From Sinohyriopsis cumingii (Eukaryota; Mollusca; Bivalvia; Unionida; Unionidae): a DNA stretch of 64,000 bases. A program made the translations under genes and the position numbers. Positions within the stretch are counted from its first letter, which is position 1; each line of letters opens with the position of its first letter. The stretch covers positions 158,105,053 to 158,169,052 of the forward strand of contig CM068825.1 in NCBI GenBank assembly GCA_028554795.2. The letters run 5' to 3'. Shown in pieces: positions 47,893-56,056 of the stretch. The notes beneath the pieces are model-generated. The model made no database searches and was not told the origin of the DNA. It worked only from the letters and a program-made list of their open reading frames with translations.

Positions 47893-47930
47893 GGCCCTTT
47901 TCAGGGCCACCCACATTTCTCGAAAAGAGA
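47893..47930 (+). terminator. Histone-type mRNA 3' stem-loop and downstream element (plus strand)
   Basis: AAA precedes a perfect GGCCCT-TTTC-AGGGCC stem-loop (47893-47908), followed by ACCCA (47909-47913), the canonical cleavage-site flank. AAAAGAGA (47923-47930) lies 14 bases downstream and is complementary to the CUCUUU core of metazoan U7 snRNA. It matches the replication-dependent histone consensus at essentially every conserved base. Confidence 0.9.
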
Positions 47931-48156
47931 TAGCCTTTCAATTTGCCAATAACTCAAAAAAACCCCCACCCATTTTACCCTTATAGTACGTGTCTGTGTA
48001 TGAGTGCGTGAGTGTAGCTTCTTATTTTAAAATCAAAACTCAAAGACACTTACCTTATATCATTAATTTATTCTTTTATCCATTGTTACAATCCAATTCA
48101 CAATTCACAACACAACACTTTAATTAAAAGTTCATTGACTTCTTCTGTCTCCTTGT
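47931..48156. other. Short intergenic segment with minus-strand poly(A) signal
   Basis: Non-coding sequence between the convergent ends of the coiled-coil gene and the zinc-knuckle gene. It contains AATAAA on the minus strand at 48067-48072, 85 bases past the minus-strand stop at 48157. Confidence 0.7.
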
Positions 48157-48611
48157 TTAGTCTCTCTGTTTTTTGAATTTTTTCACCGTCACACTCTTTT
48201 CCTCTTCTTCTTCCTCCTCCTCGCTTTCTTCCCTTCTTCTTTTTCTCTCCTGTTTCTTTTTCTTCACCTGTCTTCTTTCTTCCTCAGAAGAATCCCTCTC
48301 TTCTTCTGAAGAATTCCTTTTTTCTTCTGATTCCTCTTGTTTCTTTTTTGGGCAATCTGGAGACCAATGTCCTTTTTCTTTACAATAATAACAGGTATCT
48401 TGACTTCTGTCTTTTTTAGTCCCTGTTTTTTTCTTTTTTGACGGTCTGGACACTCTGAAGACCAATGCCCTTTCTTCTGACAGATATAGCAAGTATCTTG
48501 ACTTTTATCTCGAAAGGAAGGAGAGTAGTCCGTGGGCTGGTCTGAAGAGAATTTTCTAATGACCCCTCGCAAAGCTCTGACGAAACGTTCGATTTGGTTA
48601 GTCTCCTCCAT
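48157..48611 (-). pseudogene. Two-knuckle CCHC zinc-finger protein, frameshifted
   Basis: The start ATG at 48611 is chosen because TATA (48666-48676, minus) lies about 60 bases upstream; the in-frame ATG at 48659 would fall in front of or at the cap site. The first frame gives a short helical N-terminus (EETNQIERFVRALRGVIRKF) and knuckle one, CYICQKKGHWSSEC. A 1-base shift in the A-rich run near 48425-48435 moves coding to the other frame. That frame holds knuckle two, CYYCKEKGHWSPDC, then a Ser/Glu-rich acidic stretch and a Lys-rich tail. CCHC knuckles bind single-stranded nucleic acid. The two repeats around the knuckles are near-identical, so one arose by duplication. The homopolymer shift could be an assembly error. 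Confidence 0.7.
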
Positions 48612-48665
48612 CGTTGTGCTCGGCTTGAGAGTGAAATGAATAGTGAAAGGACAAGACACACACCC

Positions 48666-48700
48666 TTTTTATATACGCTGGTCTGCCATGACTATAAATT
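48666..48700. promoter_or_regulatory. Divergent TATA promoters for zinc-knuckle gene and polymerase
   Basis: On the minus strand GTATATAAAAA spans 48666-48676. On the plus strand CTATAAATT spans 48692-48700, 47 bases before the polymerase ATG at 48747. The two TATA boxes are only 15 bases apart. Confidence 0.7.
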
Positions 48701-48746
48701 AGTCTATGGTGTTTAAACTTGAGTCATTTGACGTTTTGCACTCAAG

Positions 48747-51700
48747 ATGAAACGATCCTATTCATTCGAGAAGAAAGAAGAAGAAGAAAGTAAGAGGCAG
48801 AAACGTGATCTATCGCCTCGTACCAGGGCTGAAATCTTGGCACAAATTCATGCCAGTGATTTTGAAGAGGACATGAGTGAACCAGAATTTGAAACCTCTA
48901 AACCAAGTTCGCCACCCTTAGTCAACCCTGAAAAATACTATTCCATTCGAGAGACGGAAAAGCGCTCCTCTAGAAAATTTAGAACCACGGCTTACACCTA
49001 CACGGTGAAGTTTAAAGATTTCAAGGCCGACGTACCCTTGGAGAAAGCAGAAGGGTTTATCACCGAGATGTGGGATTCTTTGCTCACCGCACTCAAGCGA
49101 CAATGTCAACCCAAAGAAGACGATCGCTTGACACTATCCATAGATCACGACGGTTTGAAATCCCCTGTTTGGATCGAGTTTAGCAGACCCGCAGAACTAA
49201 CCCCTTCCAAAGTCATGGACAAGATTCAACACGTACAACAATCTAATGACCAGTTTGACATCACTGATGGTAAAGCCACACTGAAAATGGCCCACGTCTC
49301 TCCTCCTCAAGGGACTGGACGCAAAAAGATGTTATTGGTGGACGACCTTCGCAACACCAAAACAAGTCTCGTCCGAATTAACAACCCTCAAGACCAGATG
49401 TTTAGCTCGAGCCATCGTGGTGGGACGAACCTATGCCAACAAGAACGACACGACAGAATGGAAAAGAGCCTGGAAAACTATTCAACAATCGGACCGAGCC
49501 AAACAATGAAACGAAGCAGAACTCCTGTTGCAACAAGCTGGTCTGTCCAAAGACACACCCTGTGGCATTCCTGAGATGCAAAAATTGCAAGATGCCCTAG
49601 CTCCACGCTACACCTTGAAAGTGCACCCTCAAGAAATGCGCGGGCCTCTGTTGTTTCGAGGCCAAGAATTTAAGGACGGAAAATACATTCACCTTTATCA
49701 TCACGATGAACATTTTGATACCATTACCAGTATCACTGGATTCCTGGGATATGTTTATTATTGTGAGAAATGTGACTATGGTTATAATAATCGAGAGCAA
49801 CACAAACATTGTGGATGGAAATGCCCAGGATGTTTGGCCTCTCCACCCTGTCTGAGCGAAGAACCAGTGCCTTGTTCAACTTGTCTGCGCACGTTTGTTA
49901 GCTCTACCTGTTACCAACAACATTTGAAAACACAAGGTTCACAGAAGAAATGTGCTTGTCAACACCTGAGATTGTGCCCTACGTGTGGACAAGGCATACT
50001 TACCAATAATGCCAAGGCACACGTATGTCGAGGAAAGAAAAAATGTCACATTTGTCACCACATCGTGGACTTGGAACACCAATGCTACGTGCAAAAATAC
50101 CAACCCCCACGAGAGAAAGAGGACGGTCACAAGAAGAAAGGCAATTTCATCTTTTTCGATTTCGAATGCATGCAAGAGACCGGCATTCACATTCCTAATT
50201 TTTGCGTGGCTCATCGAGCGTGCGAGAAGTGCATTCAAGAACCTATCTTCAGTCATTGCCCTCACTGCAGCAAGATTCCTGGAGGGCGTGAAAAAATCTT
50301 TCGGGGACCAAACACGTTAGCCGATTTTGCCCGATGGGTTTTAGACCCCATCGACAAGACGTGGAGCCAAGAGGACATCGAACGTTATGGAGATTGTCAT
50401 CGTCATGCCACGGTGATGGCTCACAATTTCTCCGGATACGATGGACAGTTTCTTCTCAGATACTATACGGAACAAGGCACCGAACGTCCTAAAGTGACTT
50501 TGAACTGAGCCAAAATCATTCTCATGCAAGTGGGACAAGTGCAGTTTAAAGATTCGATGAGCTATTTGGCCATGCCTTTGAGTCGAATGCCTAAAACGTT
50601 TGGAATGACAGAAATGGCTAAAGGGTACTTTCCACACTTTTTCAATACGGAAGCCAATCAACACGCCGTTCTACCCCATTTACCTGAGGCTCACTATTAC
50701 GACCCCGACAACATGCGTACCGAACAACGAGAAGCTTTCTACGCTTGGTACCAGGCTCATGCCTCTGACCCCTTCGACTTTCAGGAAGAAATGTTAAAGT
50801 ATTGTCGTTCCGACGTGGACATTTTACGACGTTGCTGTGGAAAATTTCGAGAACTGTTCATGGAACACGGAGGGGTCGATCCTTTGAAAGAAGCTTGCAC
50901 CATTGCCAAAGCGTGTTCCTTAGTGTATCGCCAACGATTCATGCCTGAAAACACCGTGGCTGTCATCAGTCCTCAAACGACCCACTATGTCAAGCGTCAA
51001 TACTCGGTCAAAGCCCTACGTTGGTTACATTACTTGTGCGACAAGGAAGATAAATGGATTCAGCATGCCCGCAACGGAGGAGGCGAAAAGACCATTGGAA
51101 CGTATTCGGTCGATGGCTGGGACTTAGAAAACCCCAAGATCGTGTACGAGTTTAACGGTTGCTTATTTCACGGATGTCCCGTCTGCTACCCTGACCGTGA
51201 CACTAAAAATCAGTTTTTACAACGGACCATGGAAGACCTGTACCATCACACTTGTCAGCGACGCCTAAAGTTGGAACAGGAAGGATACCAAGTGGTGGAA
51301 ATGTGGCAACACGAGTACGATCACCGTATGAAAACCGATCCCGAGTTTAAACGCCTCGTGGAAAGTTACCAGTTCATGGACCCGCTGAACCCGAGGGATA
51401 GTTTGTACGGAGGAAGGACCAATGCCACCTGTTTGCTGTACCAAGCCGACGAAGAGAAAGGAGAAGAAATCAAATACTTGGACGTGTGTTCGCTGTATCC
51501 CTACGTGTGCAAATATTGTCGCTTTCCCGTAGGGCACCCGCAATTGCTGACGGAACACATCGACCTGAAAAACATTCGACAATACGAAGGCTTGATCAAG
51601 TGTAAAGTTTTGCCTCCCACGAACCTATACCATCCCGTCTTACCTCAACATTGTCAAGGCAAACTGATGTTTCCATTGTGCCGTACTTGTGCCGAAACGT

Positions 51701-52796
51701 GCAACCATGACCAACCTTGTCAGCACACCCAGGAAGAACGTGCCTTGACGGGAACCTGGGTCAGCGTAGAATTGTTCAAAGCTCTGGACATGGGATACCA
51801 ACTGTTAGAAGTGTACGAAATTTGCCACTTTCCCAAGACACAACAATACCACAAGGGTGACCCAGTCAGAAAGGCATTTTCGCTGACTACGTGGATGCCT
51901 TTTTGAAACTGAAGCAAGAAGCCAGCAGCTATCCTTCCTGGTGTCACACTCCCGAAGACCAAATACAATTCAAAGAGAAATACTACGAACAAGAAGGCGC
52001 CTCTTTAGACCACATCGAAAAAAACGAAGGCAGGCGATCGTTTGCCAAAGTGATGTTAAATTGCTTGTGGGGTAAAATGGCACAACGACCGTGTTTACCC
52101 AAGACGGAATATTTGACAGAACCTTCCCGCTACTTCCAGATGATTCACGACAAAACCAAATACATGAAACACGTGGACGTCGCTCGCGAGGATTTAATCT
52201 TGGTCAATTACGAAGACGATCTGGACTTTGTACAAGACGACCCTTTTGGAAATGTCATCATTGCGGCTTACGTGACAGCCCATGCTCGCTTAAAATTGTA
52301 CGAAGCTTTAGAACTGTTAGAAGAACGCGTCCTGTACTTTGACACGGACAGTTGCATTTACATCCATCACCCGATTCAACATCACCCTGACATCGAAGGA
52401 GACCGTTTAGGAGCCTGGACAGACGAGCATCCCGACGACAAGATTCTAAGTTTCGTCAGTGGCGGTCCCAAAAATTACGGCTACGAATACCGTGACAAAC
52501 AAGGAGAAGTGCACACGACGTGCAAAGTGAAAGGACTGACTCTGAATCATCGTACCAGTCGAGTGGTCAACTTTGGGGTATTGAAAGAAGCCTTGCAATC
52601 GGGAGAGGATGCAAACTTTAAAGTGACCACTTACCAACCGAACAAGATTGTACGTTTACCCACTCACCACATCGTCAGTCGGCCCTTGGAAAAAGTCTAT
52701 CAAATCGTGCACCAGAAGCGAGTGAGACTTCCCAATCACTTTACGTTGCCGTACGGTCACGTCGGTATTGGTCTGTATATAAAAAAGGAACCCTAG
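48747..52796 (+). pseudogene. polB: Protein-primed DNA polymerase B of the Maverick-like element, four lesions
   Basis: A polymerase of roughly 1,350 codons that replicates the element from a protein primer. The N-terminal ~230 residues are Lys/Glu-rich, then a conserved block (WIEFSRPAELTPSKV). Next comes a Cys/His-rich segment with many CxxC pairs (49750-50100), probably zinc-binding. The exonuclease follows: FIFFDFECM (Exo I), AHNFSGYDGQFLL (Exo II) and YCRSDVDIL (Exo III, 50803-50829). The palm has motif A YLDVCSLYP, motif B AKVMLNCLWGK and motif C YFDTDSCIYI, all with catalytic residues present. Lesions are a frameshift near 49395-49402, TGA at 49507, TGA at 50506 and a frameshift near 51870-51890. 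With these, no full-length protein is possible from this copy. Confidence 0.93.
52776..52786 (+). promoter_or_regulatory. TATA box for the BIR gene, inside the polymerase 3' end
   Basis: TATATAAAAAA overlaps the last codons of the polymerase (stop 52794-52796) and lies 56-66 bases before the next ATG at 52842. Confidence 0.75.
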
Positions 52797-52841
52797 GCAA
52801 GATCGATAGTTCATTGTGACTACCAAGACCGAGCGAACAAG

Positions 52842-53487
52842 ATGAATACTTTCAGAGAAACACAAAACAAGTTGTTTAGAAAGGCACAATTCAAGTGTGG
52901 GGCTTCGGAAGTGGAATGCGATTGTGAGCCTTGTGATGGATACGATGCTGTACCTTGTGACCTGAGCGATGCCGTAAAGCATCATGGGAACTTTAGTGTC
53001 ACTACCCCTATCATGGAAAGTGATGCTGTGCGTGTCAAACCTGAGGGATGCGAAAGGGATGCCGCTCGTCCTCTTGGACATTTTACTGGGTTTCGTTTTA
53101 AAGGGGAATGTTCACCTTCACGTCTACCCCCCCCCCCCCTACGGATGTCATCCAGCCCTGAGCAAACTTCTGTTCCTGTCACCCAACCCTTATCGAAACG
53201 AACCTGTGAAAGACGAATATTCGTTTCCTGTGCGTTTGTCGGAATACTGCGACTTTGAAAATCGTCTTCAATCGTTCAAAGGAAAATGGCCTAAGTATCT
53301 GGGAGGACCGACTCCCGAAGAATTAGCCAGAGCCGGATTTTTCTACTTGGGCGAAGGAGATAAAGTCAAGTGCTTCAGTTGCGGTGTGTCACTTCACCAC
53401 TGGGAACCGCAAGATTCAGCCTACGTAGAACATGCTCGATGGTCACCGAATTGTCATTACTTACTCTTAGTGGGACCGAGACATTGA
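52842..53487 (+). pseudogene. BIR-domain (IAP-like) protein, frameshifted in a poly-C run
   Basis: A start ATG at 52842 fits the TATA box at 52776. The first ~95 codons (Cys-rich DCEPCDGYD, then Val/Pro-rich) end in a run of 13 C at 53127-53139. Coding continues in the other frame to 53487 with one complete baculovirus IAP repeat: FENRLQSFKGKWPKYL, then the zinc-binding Cys-x2-Cys (KCFSCG), His (VEHARWSPNC) and final Cys with normal spacing. BIR proteins bind caspases or other apoptotic partners; here the inferred role is blocking host cell death. There is no RING finger. The frame change sits exactly on the homopolymer, so it may be real slippage or a base-calling error. Confidence 0.8.
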
Positions 53488-53513
53488 AGTAACTTTACCA
53501 TAATAATCTGTTC

Positions 53514-53969
53514 ATGAATACTTTACAAGAGAACATTCGTGCTTTGCCTGTGGAGTTGAGAGAACGCATTTACCGAGAGCTGGTCAAAATACAAGTGAAA
53601 CGTAAAGAACAATTGCATCCGTTACGTCACCGGTGTTTGAACCACTGGTACCTGAAGGCTATACAAAGACTGATTCAATTGAAAGTGTTCCATCGGACAG
53701 ACATTGATGAACGATCCTATAGTTTTAAAAAGGATTGGTTTGTTATGGACGATTCTACCTACATCATTGTAAACTTACTGCAACGAATTCCAGAGGAAGA
53801 GTTAACGAATTACCAACATCTTGAACACAATGTCAACTTAGTGAAAGAGGAAACTTCTGAACGAATTGTAATGTGTAAATTAGTGACTAAACGATTTAAA
53901 TTCGACACTGAAGTAAAACCATGTTTGTGCAAACAGTACATTTCTTGTGTCAGACCAAAGAGAATTTAG
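53514..53969 (+). CDS. Small protein with LPVELRERIY motif, paralogue 1
   Basis: An intact 151-residue frame starting at ATG 53514, 27 bases after the BIR gene. It starts NTLQENIRALPVELRERIYR, a helical motif reminiscent of F-box or BC-box type adaptor segments (Leu-Pro-x-Glu-Leu/Ile). It continues as HRCLNHWYLKAIQRLIQLKV and a more hydrophilic C-terminus with NVNLVKEETSERIVMCKLV. There is no membrane segment. A broken tandem paralogue follows. If the F-box-like reading is right, it could recruit host ubiquitin ligase machinery, but this is speculative. Confidence 0.65.
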   Translation: MNTLQENIRALPVELRERIYRELVKIQVKRKEQLHPLRHRCLNHWYLKAIQRLIQLKVFHRTDIDERSYSFKKDWFVMDDSTYIIVNLLQRIPEEELTNYQHLEHNVNLVKEETSERIVMCKLVTKRFKFDTEVKPCLCKQYISCVRPKRI

Positions 53970-53981
53970 TATGACCTATTC

Positions 53982-54501
53982 ATGGATACTTTGCTAGAGA
54001 ACATTCGTACCTTGCCTGTGGAGTTGAGAGAAAGGATTTACCGAGAGCTGGTGAAAATACAAGTGAAACGTTTAAGAACAATTGCATCTGTTACGTCACC
54101 AGATTTTTAACCACTGGTACCTGAATGGTATAAAAGAACTGATTCGTCAGAAATTGTTTCAGTGGTCAGACCTTGTTCAATACTTCCAGGCCCCCGATGA
54201 TCCACGTGTTGATCATTTTGGTTACTTCGAGATTCACCTAGTACAACACATTGAGGAAGACAAGGTAAAGGATTACAGACATATTTTACGTGGAATCTAC
54301 TTAGCGGAAGAGGAAACTTCTAAACGAAGTCTGACGTTTCAGTTACAGTATGTAACATTTAAATTCCCTACTGGAGAACGAACGTGTTTGGTTAGAAATT
54401 ACCTTTATTGCTTCCGAAACAAAGACACTATAAAATCAAGTTGCCATGCCACGGATTATGTCACATATCATTCAACAGATTCCGTGGAAGGTACTCAATG
54501 A
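53982..54501 (+). pseudogene. Paralogue 2 of the LPVELRERIY protein, frameshifted
   Basis: The ATG at 53982 opens DTLLENIRTLPVELRERIYR, about 80% identical to the previous gene. After KVKR a 1-base shift near 54070 sends the frame to a stop, while the homologous text continues in the other frame to 54501 (IFNHWYLNGIKELIRQKLF; GIYLAEEETSKRSLTFQL). The nucleotide identity between the two copies is highest in the first 90 bases. A TATA-like CTATAAAATC at 54429 lies inside its 3' part. Confidence 0.7.
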
Positions 54502-54670
54502 CCATATTCAAACCGTGGATCAATACCATCGATTATTACAAGAATTTTATTCATTCAATTTGGGACGACAAGTGGTGTGTGTCTTAGTGACTTGTTTTCT
54601 GGGATTTCGTTTACCAGCCGATTCTTTGTGGACTCTTTACGATCAGTACTTACCACCTCAATGGCCTTAA
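54446..54670 (+). CDS. Short protein related to the paralogue cluster
   Basis: A 74-residue frame, ATG 54446, overlapping the end of paralogue 2 in another frame. The sequence IIQQIPWKVLNDHIQTVDQY resembles the middle segment of the two preceding proteins, followed by a hydrophobic stretch VVCVLVTCFLGFRLP. Its stop overlaps the start of the next gene (ATGGCCTTAA at 54661). It may be a truncated third paralogue. Confidence 0.45.
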   Translation: MPRIMSHIIQQIPWKVLNDHIQTVDQYHRLLQEFYSFNLGRQVVCVLVTCFLGFRLPADSLWTLYDQYLPPQWP

Positions 54671-55171
54671 ATGGTCACGAAAAACTCCTTTTGCTCAAAG
54701 CCTTGCGTTTTCATCTGGATACTTCTCGACCTCAACAGGAAAAAAAGATTCGTCAACTTTTAGCTACCCAAGACGTGTATGACGATGTGTGTGTAGCTTG
54801 TGACTTACATCCCCATTGGACAGATGTCCGTGCCTGGAAAGAATGGGGTTTTGAGGCTTGGACCCAAGAAGTGGCCCAGTATGCACGAGAGTTGTTCAAG
54901 GAAAAAAGTTACTTTTCAACCCGTGTTAGTGACGGTGCCAGAAGAACCCGTCACCCAGGACAGGACTGTCGTGGACAGGCCTGAAAGACCCTTTCGGGAG
55001 GACACTTGTGTGACCTTACCCCCTACTATAGAACTGGTTAGAACATTACCCAAAACATGTTGTTGTACAGACACTTGTTTTTATTCCACGTTAATAGTTA
55101 TCATGTGCCTTTTATCCTTGTACTTAAGCCTTTGGCTTTTATGTATTTTTGTCTTTCGTATTCATGTTTGA
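54661..55171 (+). pseudogene. C-terminally membrane-anchored protein, frameshifted
   Basis: Starts ATGGCC at 54661. The first frame (to 54984) is soluble and Trp/His-rich (HPHWTDVRAWKEWGFEAW). At the A6 run near 54902-54907 the coding-like text moves to the frame ending at 55171. That frame has a Pro/Thr/Arg linker (VPEEPVTQDRTVVD), a Cys cluster (TCCCTDTCF) and one strong C-terminal membrane helix (STLIVIMCLLSLYLSLWLL). This is the layout of a tail-anchored or type II-like membrane protein, with AATAAA at 55185. No homologue is recognised. The homopolymer shift may be an error. Confidence 0.6.
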
Positions 55172-55184
55172 AAAAAAAACATTC

Positions 55185-55190
55185 AATAAA
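55185..55190 (+). terminator. Poly(A) signal AATAAA after the membrane protein
   Basis: AATAAA 14 bases after the stop at 55171, followed by GTGTTCTG. It closes the 52.8-55.2 kb gene cluster. Confidence 0.75.
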
Positions 55191-55207
55191 CGTGTTCTGA
55201 AAAAAGT

Positions 55208-55215
55208 ATATAAAC
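55208..55215 (+). promoter_or_regulatory. TATA box for the packaging ATPase
   Basis: TATATAAA 46 bases before the ATPase ATG at 55261, directly after the preceding poly(A) signal. Confidence 0.8.
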
Positions 55216-55260
55216 TCTTGTCTTGTTTGTTTTCGTGTCACAAGTGACATTTCTGACACA

Positions 55261-56004
55261 ATGGCTACCTCTGCTGTCTCTGCTCCCTCTTCCTTTACTG
55301 TCAAAGTCATCGACGAACACTTAGATCGTGCCAGTTGGGAGGCTTTGTATCTTCGCCATCCCTTTAACATGCTCATTCCTGGACCTAGCGGTTCAGGCAA
55401 AACCGAATTCGTCAAACGTTTGATCGAACATAAACATCATTTGATCGATCGGCCACCTCAACGGATCGTGTGGTGTTACAAAGAGTGGCAATCGGCGTAC
55501 AACCTCTTGCGAGAAAGTCAAGGCGATTCCATCGTGTTTGTGGAAGGCATTCCTAAAGAAGACGACGGCATCGTCTCTGACTCCCGTCTAACCCATTTGG
55601 TCATTTTTGACGACATGTTAGGAGAAGACGAAGAAGAAATTAAACTGTGGTTCACGCGCAAAGGGCATCACCGTAATGCCAGTGTCGTTTACATCACCCA
55701 AAATTTGTTTCAACAAAGTAAAGCCCATCGCACCATCAGTCTCAATGCGCATTACGTGGTCTTGTTTAAAAGCCCTCGAGATAAATCGCAAGTGCAAGTC
55801 TTAGCCAAACAGTTAGGAACGCCTTGGCTGACTCAGGCGTACGACGATGCCACTCAAACTCCACACGCCTATTTACTCGTCGATTTCAAACCTACTACCC
55901 CCGAGGATTTGCGATTTCGTACCCACTTGTTTCACCACTGGTGCCAAGACGGAGGGCCTGTCCTGTACACGTCTCCGTCCTCGACTTCATTTCACTCCCC
56001 ATAA
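55261..56004 (+). CDS. Genome-packaging ATPase (FtsK/HerA type, A32-like)
   Basis: An intact 247-residue frame. This ATPase pumps the DNA genome into the preformed capsid. The Walker A P-loop GPSGSGKT lies at residues 41-48. Walker B is the hydrophobic strand LVIFDDML at about 113-120 with its Asp pair. A sensor-like strand VVYITQNLF lies at about 142-150 with the Gln/Asn typical of this family, and SLNAHYVVLFKSPRDK follows. The length fits Maverick and adintovirus ATPases (about 220-260). It has its own TATA box, and its stop is followed after eight bases by the next TATA box. There are no lesions. Confidence 0.92.
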   Translation: MATSAVSAPSSFTVKVIDEHLDRASWEALYLRHPFNMLIPGPSGSGKTEFVKRLIEHKHHLIDRPPQRIVWCYKEWQSAYNLLRESQGDSIVFVEGIPKEDDGIVSDSRLTHLVIFDDMLGEDEEEIKLWFTRKGHHRNASVVYITQNLFQQSKAHRTISLNAHYVVLFKSPRDKSQVQVLAKQLGTPWLTQAYDDATQTPHAYLLVDFKPTTPEDLRFRTHLFHHWCQDGGPVLYTSPSSTSFHSP

Positions 56005-56011
56005 AAAAATC

Positions 56012-56018
56012 TATAAAA
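56012..56018 (+). promoter_or_regulatory. TATA box for the first basic protein
   Basis: TATAAAA just after the ATPase stop, 45 bases before the ATG at 56057. Confidence 0.75.
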
Positions 56019-56056
56019 ACCTCAGACCCTTTTCGTCTGTCTCACACAGTGTAAAC

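Noticed and set aside
48173-48388. Plus-strand Ser/Phe/Leu-rich frame
   Set aside because: It is the complement of the Glu/Lys-rich tail of the zinc-knuckle gene.
52656-53081. Minus-strand 141-codon frame across the polymerase-BIR junction
   Set aside because: It overlaps a polymerase end, TATA box and the BIR start with clear plus-strand signals. No motif.
55847-56056. 70-codon N-terminal extension of the large basic protein
   Set aside because: It overlaps the ATPase in another frame and lies upstream of the TATA box at 56012.
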